A program made the position numbers and the translations under genes. A stretch of DNA of 64,000 bases from Brevibacillus sp. JNUCC-41 (GTDB lineage: Bacteria > Bacillota > Bacilli > Bacillales > DSM-1321), in NCBI RefSeq assembly GCF_014844095.1, contig NZ_CP062163.1:4187501-4251500 (forward strand), written 5' to 3'. The notes beneath the pieces were generated by a model, which was given only the letters and a program-made list of their open reading frames with translations, was not told the origin of the DNA and made no database searches. Positions 54,102 through 62,941 of this stretch are shown in pieces (position 1 is the first letter of the stretch; each line of letters opens with the position of its first letter).

Positions 54102-55145
54102 ATGAGAAAAATTAAAGTGGGCATAGTTGGGTACGGATTGTCAGGAGCTACATTTCACGCTCCATTACTAAGTGTTTTAGGGCAGTTTCAAATAACGAAA
54201 GTTGTCAGCTCAAAGAAGGAAAAAGTCCAAAAAGATCTGAAAGATGTGGAAGTGGTAAGCAGCTTAGAGGATATTCTTGAAGACGCATCGATTGATTTGG
54301 CTGTTATTACGACACCGAGTGGTTTGCATTATGAAATGGCCAAGCAAAGCTTGTTGGCCGGGAAGCACGTCATCCTTGAAAAGCCGATGGTAGTGGAAGC
54401 TTGGGAGGCAGAGGAGCTAATTAAGCTTGCCGAGGAAAAGAATCTTCTATTAAGTGTCTATCATAACCGGAGATGGGATAATGACTTTTTGACCGTGAAA
54501 AAACTTATGGATGATGGAGTGCTTGGGGAAATCAATACATACCAAGTCCATTATGATCGATACAGGCCTGTAGTCAGGGATAGATGGAGGGAAAAACCAG
54601 GCCCGGGATCAGGCATGCTATATGATTTAGGATCACATCTCATCGATCAAGCACTGCATTTATTTGGATTGCCGCAATTCGTTTGGGCAGATGTTTTTTC
54701 CCAAAGAGAAAATGCAGAAACGGATGATTATTTCCATGTGATATTAGGATATGAAAAGCTGAGAGTTATCTTACACTCAGGCTCAATCGTTCCGAGTAAT
54801 GGACCGCGGTATCAGGTGCATGGAAGTAAAGGATCATTTATCAAGTACGGTCTTGATTGCCAAGAGGCGGCCCTGAGCGAGGGGAAAAAACCGCTGGATG
54901 ACTCTTGGGGTGCAGATGAACCCGAATTCTATGGTAAGTTGGTTACGGTTGAAGGAGAAAATGAGATACATGAAACCATTGAAACACTGCATGGTTCTTA
55001 TTTAACGTATTACCAGGCAGTTGCCGATAGTATATTAAGCGGGAAGAAAGCTCCAGTCACTGCCCAAGAAGGGTTATCTGTCATTAAAATCATTGATGCG
55101 GCTTTTGAAAGCAGTAAAGGAAAGAAAGCCATTTATATTAAATGA
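54102..55145 (+). CDS. iolW: Gfo/Idh/MocA oxidoreductase, IolW-like (scyllo-inositol dehydrogenase)
   Basis: A 347-residue NAD(P)-dependent oxidoreductase. The Rossmann motif VGYGLSGATFHAPLL is near 8-22, EKPM near 92, and VYHNRRWDNDFLT near 119-131. YDLGSHLIDQ carries the conserved Asp and His, and DDSWGADEPEFYGKL is C-terminal. These blocks follow my memory of B. subtilis IolW (YvaA), which reduces scyllo-inosose with NADPH. The ATG at 54102 is used; a GTG at 54090 is possible. No other iol genes are nearby, so the substrate is less certain than the family. Confidence 0.82.
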   Translation: MRKIKVGIVGYGLSGATFHAPLLSVLGQFQITKVVSSKKEKVQKDLKDVEVVSSLEDILEDASIDLAVITTPSGLHYEMAKQSLLAGKHVILEKPMVVEAWEAEELIKLAEEKNLLLSVYHNRRWDNDFLTVKKLMDDGVLGEINTYQVHYDRYRPVVRDRWREKPGPGSGMLYDLGSHLIDQALHLFGLPQFVWADVFSQRENAETDDYFHVILGYEKLRVILHSGSIVPSNGPRYQVHGSKGSFIKYGLDCQEAALSEGKKPLDDSWGADEPEFYGKLVTVEGENEIHETIETLHGSYLTYYQAVADSILSGKKAPVTAQEGLSVIKIIDAAFESSKGKKAIYIK

Positions 55146-55192
55146 AATTCAATTTCCCCTCATAACAATATGAATTGAGAAAACTGAATGTT

Positions 55193-55229
55193 AAGCGGCC
55201 TTATTTTTAGAAATAAGGTCGCTTTTAAT
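55193..55229 (+). terminator. Terminator after the IolW-like gene
   Basis: AAGCGGCCTTATTT pairs with AAATAAGGTCGCTT (one G-U pair) around a 4-nt loop, followed by TTAATTTT. Confidence 0.8.
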
Positions 55230-55288
55230 TTTGGTCAAATGCATGATTTACCGGTTTATTAGATAAAACAAAACTCGTGACTTCGAAT

Positions 55289-55518
55289 GTTCCGCAATAA
55301 TTAGAACTGTTTTTGCATAAAATTAGAGCGATTATTCGAGAGATTGAGTATTTACTCGTGAATTCATGCAATTTACTCGTGAATTTGGAGAAAATACTCG
55401 TGAAATTCATACATTTACTCGTGAATTATCCCCATTTACTCGTGAATTCAAATGATACGCAAGAATTAGAGCTGTTTCCGCATAAAATTGGAGCGAATAT
55501 TCGGTAGATTGAAGTATT
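55289..55518. repeat. Pair of about 60-bp direct repeats flanking the 21-bp array
   Basis: The segments 55289-55350 and 55455-55518 share the pattern CGCAA-AATTAGA-CTGTTT--GCATAAAATT-GAGCGA-ATTCG-AGATTGA-GTATTT with only scattered changes. They bracket the tandem array, so the whole is a compound repeat unit. Confidence 0.75.
55351..55450. repeat. Tandem array of five 21-bp repeats
   Basis: Five copies of (T)TTACTCGTGAATT occur, with TAC at 55353, 55374, 55395, 55416 and 55437, exactly 21 bp apart. The seven bases between copies vary. A sixth partial copy, AAACTCGTGA, lies near 55272. 21 bp is two helical turns and also seven codons, so a chance reading frame gives a heptad pattern, but no gene is supported. 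Confidence 0.9.
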
Positions 55519-55563
55519 TGAACTGTGGATATTCTGTTTTGGAGGATTTATATTGAAATGAAA

Positions 55564-55593
55564 TCCCCCGAATGGCCGCTGCTATTCGGGGGG
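55564..55593 (-). terminator. MFS gene terminator
   Basis: CCCCCGAAT pairs with ATTCGGGGG around a 10-nt loop. On the minus strand it is followed by a T-containing stretch 24 bp after the MFS stop codon. Confidence 0.65.
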
Positions 55594-55616
55594 CGTTTAG
55601 GTATTTAACTTTAGCT

Positions 55617-56804
55617 CTAGGATAATGCCTTTGCATGAAGAGATCGCTTTTGCCAAGCCATGGTAATCATCAAAGTAATGAATAAGAGGATAAGGCCCAA
55701 CATGAAAGGATAGGTGATGTGGATATCATACATCATTCCGGCAAGTGTTGGTCCGAGCACATTACCGATGCTCATATATGCATTATTCATACCCATTGCA
55801 AAGCCCTGCTCATTTCCTGCCATCTTGGAAATCAGTGTGTTAAGAACTGGACGTAAGATGGAGGTGGAAAGGAAGATGACCAGTGAAATTAAAAAGAAAA
55901 TCAGGTAACTTGAAGCAAAAAGTGATAGAAGGAAACCGATGGCTGCAACACTGATAAAGATATTCAGCACATTCACTTCCCCGAAACGCCGTACAATCCG
56001 GTCGACGACAAACAGTTGTACAATTACACTGACGATACCTGTGGCTGTAACCATGACGGCGATGTCCTTAGGGCTTGAATTGAATTGATTATCAAGATAA
56101 AGACCAATGACAGATTCATATGCCATTAAGCCAAAGCTCATTACAAGAGTAATGATGAGTGGGATGAAATAGGGCATTTTCACGGATAAGGCAATCTTCC
56201 GAACCATCGTTTCGGTTTTTGCATCCATGTCTTGAGTAACTTGTGCCGTTTCGCTTTCTTTTAAAACAAAAATCGAAAATACTACAGCTGATAGGGATAC
56301 CAGCGCAGAAATCAAAAAGGGAAACTTCAAGCCAAAATCAGCTAAAAAACCTCCAATTCCTGGACCGACTACAATGCCCAGTGACATGGCGGCAGATACT
56401 AAACTATTGCCTTTAGCGCGCTGATCAAATGTGGTGATATCGGCTACATAAGCAAAAATTGCGGGGATAAGCAAAGCTGCCCCAATCCCGCCAATGATGC
56501 GTGAAGCATATAATAACCAAATGGAATTGACTGCATAAAAAATAAACATGGATAATGTCAAACCAATCAATCCATAAATAATCATTTTTCTGCGCCCGAA
56601 TTGGTCAGTCCATTTTCCGGCAATTGGTGAAAAGATAAGTTGTGCACCTGCGAAAATGGCAATCATTAGGCCAGCGGCGGTTCCTCCTTGATTAATGGAG
56701 GCCAGGTATGCTGGTAAAATGGGAATGATGATACCGAAACTTCCTATTGCTATAAACATATTGATCATGAGGATAATGATCTTCTTGCGTTGTTCTGCTG
56801 ACAT
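55617..56804 (-). CDS. MFS drug efflux transporter, NorA/Bmr-like
   Basis: A 395-residue major facilitator with 12 hydrophobic segments. The loop 2-3 motif A reads GKWTDQFGRRKMI near 62-74, and motif C in TM5 reads GIVVGPGIGGFLAD near 140-153, the antiporter signature of drug/H+ exporters. The ATG at 56804 follows GAGAGAGAGG; the longer frame from 56834 lacks a site. It diverges from a MarR regulator gene 121 bp away, which probably represses it. The substrate is not readable. Confidence 0.9.
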   Translation of the reverse strand: MSAEQRKKIIILMINMFIAIGSFGIIIPILPAYLASINQGGTAAGLMIAIFAGAQLIFSPIAGKWTDQFGRRKMIIYGLIGLTLSMFIFYAVNSIWLLYASRIIGGIGAALLIPAIFAYVADITTFDQRAKGNSLVSAAMSLGIVVGPGIGGFLADFGLKFPFLISALVSLSAVVFSIFVLKESETAQVTQDMDAKTETMVRKIALSVKMPYFIPLIITLVMSFGLMAYESVIGLYLDNQFNSSPKDIAVMVTATGIVSVIVQLFVVDRIVRRFGEVNVLNIFISVAAIGFLLSLFASSYLIFFLISLVIFLSTSILRPVLNTLISKMAGNEQGFAMGMNNAYMSIGNVLGPTLAGMMYDIHITYPFMLGLILLFITLMITMAWQKRSLHAKALS

Positions 56805-56925
56805 GGGCAGCCTCTCTCTCTCTTTAAAAATCAATAACCAATTTAATTCGCATGGTTAATTTTTTGATACGTTAATTATGTTATAGTTTTAGATAGATAG
56901 TGTCAATAAGAAAGGATTGTCAAAC

Positions 56926-57372
56926 ATGCATTCAAGTGAATTGTATAATTTACATCTAGAAATCAAGGAACTAAGCAGCCTCTCACAGGAATTGGTGGAA
57001 CCTTTTTTGGTTAAATATGATTTAACTTCTGTACAGTATCGCGCATTGCATTTAATTGTCTTGACTGAATCCATAGCAGTTAAAGATGTTTCGAATCATT
57101 TAAAAATCAAACCTGCAGCAGGAACTGCACTAATTGACCGGCTTGAACGGAAGAAGTTGATTGAGAGGGTACACAGTGAGGATGATCGGCGGTTCGTTTT
57201 TATCCAATCCACCGAAAGTGGAAGGAGAATCTATCATTCCATAAATAAGTGTTTTGCCAAGATCTTTCGTGAATTTTATGGGGTCCTAAATGAAGAGGAA
57301 ACGCAAGGGCTCAAACAAATCGTCGGGAAACTGACCGAACATGCATCGTCTTGCATAGAGAATAAAATATAG
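56926..57372 (+). CDS. MarR-family transcriptional regulator
   Basis: A 148-residue MarR protein with the winged helix at about 28-100 (VKDVSNHLKIKPAAGTALID near 52-71, then RLERKKLIERVHSEDDRRFV). The ATG at 56926 has AAAGGA 9 nt upstream; the in-frame TTG at 56917 is too near. The divergent gap holds repeated GTTAATT words (about 56852-56876) that could form its operator. Likely control of the neighbouring efflux gene is inferred from arrangement. Confidence 0.9.
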   Translation: MHSSELYNLHLEIKELSSLSQELVEPFLVKYDLTSVQYRALHLIVLTESIAVKDVSNHLKIKPAAGTALIDRLERKKLIERVHSEDDRRFVFIQSTESGRRIYHSINKCFAKIFREFYGVLNEEETQGLKQIVGKLTEHASSCIENKI

Positions 57373-57688
57373 TCTTCCTGACGTCTATAGTTTCCAATAT
57401 AATAGAAAGAAGATAGACCTAATATTTACTAAAGCAGTGAATACCACTGCTTTTAGGGGATTAATTATCTGAATAATCAAAAAATAAATGAGTCACTCCC
57501 CTGAGTAAAACAAGTTAGGTTTATTCAATGATTCATGATGTAAGAAATCCATTAAAGAAGATATGGCTTTTGGAAAATGAATCTGTATCAAAAAAGTTAA
57601 GAAAATTTTTTCTCAATGACTCATCATGACGAACCAAGCAGAGGTAGTGTACTAGAAGCAGAGAATCGCAAAAGAAGGAGATGGTAAA
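57373..57688. other. Intergenic region before the solitary acyl-CoA ligase
   Basis: A hairpin AAAGCAGTG/CCACTGCTTTT at about 57431-57452 is the only structure seen and may end the marR transcript. No small gene is evident. Confidence 0.45.
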
Positions 57689-59278
57689 ATGTTTTCGCCA
57701 TTAACCCCAATGGATTGGAAGCGCAGGGCCGTAAAATATTATCCCCATAAAGTTGCAGTCATCGATGAAGAGAAAGAGTTTACATACAAGGAATTCGGGC
57801 AGCGGACAGATCAACTTTCCAAAGCACTGTATTCTTCGGGAATTGAAAAAGGCGACCATATTGCAGTAATGTTGCCAAATACGCATTATATGTTGGAATG
57901 TTTTTATGGCATTTGTCAAATGGGAGCTGTAATGGTTCCACTGAATTATAGACTGGCTGCAGAGGATTTGGAATATATCATCAAGCATAGCGATTCAAAA
58001 ATGTTGATAGTCGATGAGGAATTCACCGCTCCGATCGAAAAGATCATTACTAGACTTTCATTGGAAAAAATCATTATCGTGCCTGTTGAAGGACATGAAA
58101 CCACTTTACCTGGAATAGACTATGAGAATTTCATTTTGCATGCAATTGATGAAGCACTGCCAGAGGTTAAAATCGATGAAAATCAACTTTTGACTATAAA
58201 TTATACGAGTGGAACGACTTCAAAACCAAAAGGGGTAATGTTAACCCATCGCGGGAATTACATGAACGCCGCTAATTTCATTTATCACCTTGGAGTGAAT
58301 CATGACGATGTATACTTACATACCCTGCCAATGTTTCACGCTAATGGCTGGGGAGGTGTATGGTCGGTAACGGCTACAGGCGGGACTCATGTATGTCTAA
58401 GGAAAGTCGACCCCCCTCTTATCCTCAAATTATTCGCCCATCATAATATTACATTATTATGTGGGGCACCGACTGTCGTCAATATGCTAGTGAATGAACC
58501 TAAAGCAAAAGAAACAAATATCAAAGCTCGCCCAAGGATGGCAACAGCAGGTGCACCTCCAGCAGCAGCGCTTATACAAAAGGCACAAGAAATCCTTGGT
58601 TTGAATATGATTCACGTATATGGGTTAACAGAAACTTCCCCTTTCATCCTATATAACGAGTGGAAGGATGAGTTTGAAGCTAAATCGGCGGACGAACAAG
58701 CAATAATAAAGGCAAGACAAGGGATTGAATTGGTTTTCAATGGGGAAACGATGGTAGTCAATCAAGATGGGAAAGAAGTCGTTTGGGATGGAAAGGAACT
58801 GGGAGAAATCATTACCCGCGGCAATGTTGTAATGGAAGGATATTATAAGGATCCGGAAAAAACGACCGAAGCAATTAGGGATGGCTGGTTTCATACAGGA
58901 GATCTGGCAGTGACCTATCCTGATGGTTATATTGAAATACAGGACAGGGCTAAGGATTTAATCATTTCCGGGGGAGAAAATATTTCTTCAACAGAGGTGG
59001 AAGGGGTATTGTATAAACATCCAGGTGTTTTGGAGGCGGCGGTCATTGCCATCCCAGACGATAAGTGGGGAGAAACGCCTAAGGCAATCATTGTGTTGCA
59101 CCAAAATGCAAAAGTGACAGAAAATGAGATCATAACCTTTTGCCGCTCTAAAATGGCTCACTTTAAAGCACCGACAACAGTTGAATTCGTAGAGTCTTTA
59201 CCGAAAACGGCAACAGGTAAGCTACAAAAATACCGTTTGAGGGAAATCCATTGGAAAGGAACAAAAAAGGTAAATTAA
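57689..59278 (+). CDS. AMP-forming acyl-CoA synthetase
   Basis: A 529-residue ANL ligase. The P-loop NYTSGTTSKPKGVM is near 168-181, the active-site HANGWGGVW near 213, the YGLTETSP adenine motif near 311, and the hinge QDRAKDLIISGGENISS near 420-436. The catalytic Lys lies in TATGKLQKYRLRE near 508-520. The group is common in Bacilli as medium/long-chain fatty acyl-CoA synthetase. AAGGAGATGG precedes the ATG. It stands alone, with no sigma-54 motif or acyl-CoA genes next to it. Confidence 0.9.
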   Translation: MFSPLTPMDWKRRAVKYYPHKVAVIDEEKEFTYKEFGQRTDQLSKALYSSGIEKGDHIAVMLPNTHYMLECFYGICQMGAVMVPLNYRLAAEDLEYIIKHSDSKMLIVDEEFTAPIEKIITRLSLEKIIIVPVEGHETTLPGIDYENFILHAIDEALPEVKIDENQLLTINYTSGTTSKPKGVMLTHRGNYMNAANFIYHLGVNHDDVYLHTLPMFHANGWGGVWSVTATGGTHVCLRKVDPPLILKLFAHHNITLLCGAPTVVNMLVNEPKAKETNIKARPRMATAGAPPAAALIQKAQEILGLNMIHVYGLTETSPFILYNEWKDEFEAKSADEQAIIKARQGIELVFNGETMVVNQDGKEVVWDGKELGEIITRGNVVMEGYYKDPEKTTEAIRDGWFHTGDLAVTYPDGYIEIQDRAKDLIISGGENISSTEVEGVLYKHPGVLEAAVIAIPDDKWGETPKAIIVLHQNAKVTENEIITFCRSKMAHFKAPTTVEFVESLPKTATGKLQKYRLREIHWKGTKKVN

Positions 59279-59356
59279 AGGCTTGATTATATGAACGGGA
59301 CTATATTAAAGGTTGTCAAAATAAGTTAAAACCAAATAAAGTACGGCAAATAACAA

Positions 59357-59397
59357 GACCAAGAATGCTTTTAAAATAGCATTCTTGGTCTTTATTA
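59357..59397 (+). terminator. Terminator after the acyl-CoA synthetase gene
   Basis: GACCAAGAATGCT pairs perfectly with AGCATTCTTGGTC around an 8-nt loop, followed by TTTATTATT. Confidence 0.88.
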
Positions 59398-59998
59398 TTA
59401 TGGAAAGCACCATTTCCTCTGTAACCAGGTAGTTAAATTAACGAGGGCTTCCCAATGAAAGGTTTGACTTAGTGCAATATAGATAAACTTGTTTTTTTAC
59501 CATTAGCATCGACTGATGGATGATAAGCGTGATTTACCTGAATAATATGCTGCTATTAAACTATAAGGAATGCCAGCGAGTGCTGATGCCGGTGCAGGAT
59601 ACGGGCAGTACAAATAAATAAGTAAACGAAGGAAAAGGTTTTAAAACAGTGATAATTGTACTTATTTCAATAGTTTTCTTTAAAAGCATTATTTCTGGAT
59701 AATTAGAGTAGAGGCTTACATCAATCGTTATTTTGTAAAAATTCGTGAAGAATAAAACGATAAATTTTAAAAAAACTAAATGAAATTACATTATAAGGAA
59801 GGAACTGTTGAAAAGTAAGTGATTATCCATTAAAAATTCTGTAAATTTAATTAAACATTATAACGTTATATTGATTAGTTCGGCAAAATATGATAATCTA
59901 TTTTTGTAAAGAGAAATGAAATGAACTCTCACACAATTTAGTGTAACCGTATACAAAGTACTTGCAATCGATAGGATGTACCGAAAAGGATGAGGGAA
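59398..59998. other. Long intergenic region upstream of the amino-sugar acid operon
   Basis: About 600 bp without a supported gene. A candidate promoter TTGATT-N17-TAATCT lies at 59871-59899 and a cre-like site at 59942-59955. Scattered short frames are not convincing. Confidence 0.45.
59942..59955. promoter_or_regulatory. cre-like or GntR-type operator
   Basis: TGTAACCGTATACA matches TGWAANCGNTNWCA at all but one fixed position (A for T at position 10). It also contains the palindrome GTATAC. Placed between the candidate promoter and the first gene, it could bind CcpA or a GntR regulator such as the one possibly encoded at 63965. Confidence 0.45.
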
Positions 59999-61102
59999 AT
60001 GGCAGATACGTTAGTTCTGAAGAATGTAAAGATGTTAGAGGGAAAAGCAGCGGATATCATACTGGAAAATGGGATGATTAAAGAAATCGCACTTCCCGGA
60101 ACTGCAACAGGGGATAAGATAATAGATTATGATCAAAAAGTTTTTGTTTCCAGCGGATGGATTGATATGCATGTACATGCTTTCCCGGAATTCGATCCTT
60201 ATGGTGATGAGGTTGATGAGATTGGATATAAAACGGGAGTAACAACGGTCATTGATGCGGGAAGCACGGGGGCAGACAGGATATCTGATCTCGTTAACAG
60301 CTGTGAAAATTCCAAAACGAATGTTTTCGCCTTTCTGAATATTTCGCGGATTGGCTTGAAAAGGATTGATGAGTTATCGGATATTTCATGGCTGGACGAA
60401 GGGGAATTAAGGAAGGCAATTTTCAAGTACGGGGATTTTGTCGTTGGACTTAAGGCGAGAATAAGTAAAAGCGTGGTTGGTCCAAATGGTGTCGAGCCAT
60501 TAAAAATCGCTAGGAAGTTCTCGGCTGAAACTGGTTTACCATTAATGGTCCATATCGGTTCAGGGCCGCCTGATATTAAAGATGTCCTTGAATTACTTGA
60601 GGAAAAGGACATTATTACACATTTCTTAAATGGTAAAGCGAATAATTTATTTGATGAAAGAGAAGAGCCGCTTCCTGAGTTCAGTAAGGCGATTGAACGT
60701 GGTGTCCATTTGGATGTAGGTCATGGAACGGCAAGCTTTTCATTTAAAACTGCAGAAATGGCGAAAAAGCGGGGAATACGCTTCAATACGATCAGTACGG
60801 ATATATATCGGAAAAACAGAGAGAATGGGCCAGTTTTTAATATGGCTAATGTGCTTACAAAATTTTTGTATCTGGGTTATCCATTAAACGAAGTAATAGA
60901 TGCCGTTACGGTCAATGCAGCAGCTTGGTTGCATAAACCCGAGCTTGGCAGGATTTCAGCTGGGGATATTGCGAACTTGACCTTATTCTCGATCAAGAAT
61001 GAGCCGACCCTTTTAATGGATTCCGAAGGAGAAAAAAGGATGGCAGAAAAAAGGGTTGTCGTAAAAGGAGTGGTTATAAATGGAGAATTCATTGAATGCT
61101 AA
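59999..61102 (+). CDS. Amidohydrolase/deacetylase family metallohydrolase
   Basis: A 367-residue amidohydrolase barrel. The metal motif HVHAFPEF is near 58-65, a lysine bridge candidate lies in VGLKARISKS near 150, H residues occur in MVHIGS near 182 and THFLNG near 206, and TDIY is near 265. The family often travels with dgaE and dgaF, where a role in freeing the amino group of an N-acyl sugar acid is plausible but unproven here. The ATG at 59999 has AAAGGA 8 nt upstream. It overlaps dgaE by 23 bp. Confidence 0.85.
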   Translation: MADTLVLKNVKMLEGKAADIILENGMIKEIALPGTATGDKIIDYDQKVFVSSGWIDMHVHAFPEFDPYGDEVDEIGYKTGVTTVIDAGSTGADRISDLVNSCENSKTNVFAFLNISRIGLKRIDELSDISWLDEGELRKAIFKYGDFVVGLKARISKSVVGPNGVEPLKIARKFSAETGLPLMVHIGSGPPDIKDVLELLEEKDIITHFLNGKANNLFDEREEPLPEFSKAIERGVHLDVGHGTASFSFKTAEMAKKRGIRFNTISTDIYRKNRENGPVFNMANVLTKFLYLGYPLNEVIDAVTVNAAAWLHKPELGRISAGDIANLTLFSIKNEPTLLMDSEGEKRMAEKRVVVKGVVINGEFIEC

Positions 61103-62189
61103 ATACGGTTTGAAAAGAGTCATAAATGCAAGCGGAAGAATGAGCATATTGGGGGTTTCTGCCCCAACTGACACAGTGATGGACGCGATGAAAAAAGGTG
61201 GGCAAAATTATGTTGAAATTTCTGATTTAGTCGATAAGTCAGGCCAGCATATAGCGAAATTGCTTCATTCTGAAGCAGCTGTCGTCGTTAATTCAGCTTC
61301 AAGTGGGATTGCGCTTTCGGTAGCGGCGATCGTTACGGAAGGAAATAGAAGGAAAAGCGAAAGGCTTCATCAAGATCTCATTCAAAAGAATGAAATCATC
61401 ATGCTGAAAGGCCATAACGTTCAGTATGGTGCACCGGTTGAAACCATGATTTACCTTGGTGGCGGAAAATTGGTTGAAGTTGGGTATGCAAACGAAGGGA
61501 AGGCAGAACATATTGCGGATGCCATAAATGAAAATACTTCTGCCATTTTATACGTGAAATCGCATCATGCTGTTCAGAAAAATATGATATCGGTCGAAGA
61601 AGCATGGGAAGTGGCCCAAACGAATAATATCCCTCTGATTGTCGATGCAGCTGCGGAGGAGGATTTGGGGAAATATGTACAATTCTCCGACTTGGCCATT
61701 TATAGTGGATCAAAAGCCATTGAAGGACCCACATCCGGTATCGTTGCTGGCAGAAAAAAATATATTGAATGGGTAAAGGTTCAATTGCATTGTATCGGAA
61801 GGAGCATGAAGGTTGGAAAGGAAACTACCTTTGGGCTGCTTCAGGCATTGGATGAGTATTTCGTCAAGACAGATAAAAGCGAAAAAGAAAAAGCTAGTTT
61901 ACAAGTTCTCACATCACTTGAATCCATTGAGGGCGTAAAAGTAACGATAGTTCAGGATGAAGCCGGCCGTGCCATATATAGAGCACGTATTTCCATTGAT
62001 CCTTCAATAACGGAAACGACGGCGAAGGAAGTGAACGAGCAGCTCAGAAATGGGGATATCGCCATTTACACACGCGATTATGGGATACGGCAAGGCTTTT
62101 TCGATATAGATCCGCGTCCATTACAAGGTGATGATATACATGTCATCGAGGCACAATTAAGCACCATATTAGGAGGAAAACAGGGATGA
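61080..62189 (+). CDS. dgaE: DgaE-like PLP-dependent ammonia-lyase
   Basis: A 369-residue PLP enzyme of the SelA-like fold: KRVINASGRMSILGVSAPT near 12-30, VVVNSASSGIALS near 67, Asp in IVDAAAEEDL near 187, and the PLP Lys in IYSGSKAIEGPTSG near 208-221. DgaE removes ammonia and water from D-glucosaminate-6-phosphate to give 2-keto-3-deoxygluconate-6-phosphate. Coupling to dgaF (4-bp overlap) supports this. Substrate stereochemistry cannot be read. Confidence 0.88.
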   Translation: MENSLNAKYGLKRVINASGRMSILGVSAPTDTVMDAMKKGGQNYVEISDLVDKSGQHIAKLLHSEAAVVVNSASSGIALSVAAIVTEGNRRKSERLHQDLIQKNEIIMLKGHNVQYGAPVETMIYLGGGKLVEVGYANEGKAEHIADAINENTSAILYVKSHHAVQKNMISVEEAWEVAQTNNIPLIVDAAAEEDLGKYVQFSDLAIYSGSKAIEGPTSGIVAGRKKYIEWVKVQLHCIGRSMKVGKETTFGLLQALDEYFVKTDKSEKEKASLQVLTSLESIEGVKVTIVQDEAGRAIYRARISIDPSITETTAKEVNEQLRNGDIAIYTRDYGIRQGFFDIDPRPLQGDDIHVIEAQLSTILGGKQG

Positions 62190-62941
62190 CAAACATTAAA
62201 AAACGGTTATTGAATGATCGTGTAGCCTTAAATGTACTTGCAAATAGTGTAGAAAATGCAGTGGAAGTCTTTGAAGCGGCGGAAGGCCATGTATTGGTTG
62301 GTGTACTCTCAAAGGATTATCCAACAGTGGAAGCTGGTGTTACAGCAATGAAAGAATACGGGGAAGCCATTGATGAAGCCGTTTCAATAGGATTGGGTGC
62401 GGGCGATAATAGACAGGCAGCGGTTGTCGCAGAAATAGCAAAACACTATCCAGGCAGTCATATTAACCAGGTTTTTCCTGCTGTTGGTGCTACGAGGGCC
62501 AATTTAGGCGATAATGACAGCTGGATAAATTCACTTGTTTCTCCAACTGGGAAAGCGGGTTATGTGAATATCTCCACTGGTCCAGTAAGTGCTGGTGCAA
62601 GTGAAACTGCCATTGTGCCTATCAAAGCTGCCATTGCGCTGGTTCGCGATATGGGGGGGAATGCTCTGAAATACTTCCCGATGAAAGGCCTGAAGCATGA
62701 AGATGAATATCGTGCTGTCGCAAAGGCTTGTGGTGAAGAAGGATTTGCTTTGGAACCAACAGGTGGAATCGATTTAAATAATTTCGAGACTATACTAGAG
62801 ATCGCATTAGAAGCAAAAGTGCCTAAAGTCATTCCCCATGTATATTCTTCCATCATCGATGAAGAGACTGGAAAAACGAATGGGGAGGATGTACGGAAAT
62901 TATTGGCCATAACTAAAAAATTGGTTGAAAAATATGCCTAA
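62186..62941 (+). CDS. dgaF: DgaF-like 2-dehydro-3-deoxy-phosphogluconate aldolase
   Basis: A 251-residue aldolase of the KDGP/DgaF family, distinct from Eda: NDRVALNVLANSVENAVEVF near 9-28, GLGAGDNRQAAVV near 74, ALKYFPMKGLKHEDEYRAVA near 165-184, and ALEPTGGIDLNN. It splits KDGP to pyruvate and glyceraldehyde-3-phosphate. It overlaps dgaE by ATGA and the kinase gene by 8 bp. GGAGGAAAACAGGG precedes the start. Confidence 0.9.
   Translation: MTNIKKRLLNDRVALNVLANSVENAVEVFEAAEGHVLVGVLSKDYPTVEAGVTAMKEYGEAIDEAVSIGLGAGDNRQAAVVAEIAKHYPGSHINQVFPAVGATRANLGDNDSWINSLVSPTGKAGYVNISTGPVSAGASETAIVPIKAAIALVRDMGGNALKYFPMKGLKHEDEYRAVAKACGEEGFALEPTGGIDLNNFETILEIALEAKVPKVIPHVYSSIIDEETGKTNGEDVRKLLAITKKLVEKYA

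Noticed and set aside
55351..55450. CRISPR array
   Set aside because: Repeat cores are about 14 bp with 7-bp gaps, far too short for repeats and spacers, and no cas genes are present.
55313..55507. 64-codon frame with a heptad LLVNxxx pattern, and its minus-strand counterpart
   Set aside because: The pattern is a by-product of a 21-bp DNA repeat; there is no ribosome-binding site and both strands are equally open.
59942..59973. Sigma-54 promoter upstream of the amidohydrolase operon (ACTTGCA)
   Set aside because: The -12-like TTGCA lacks any GG at the -24 position; a sigma-A promoter with a cre-like site fits better.
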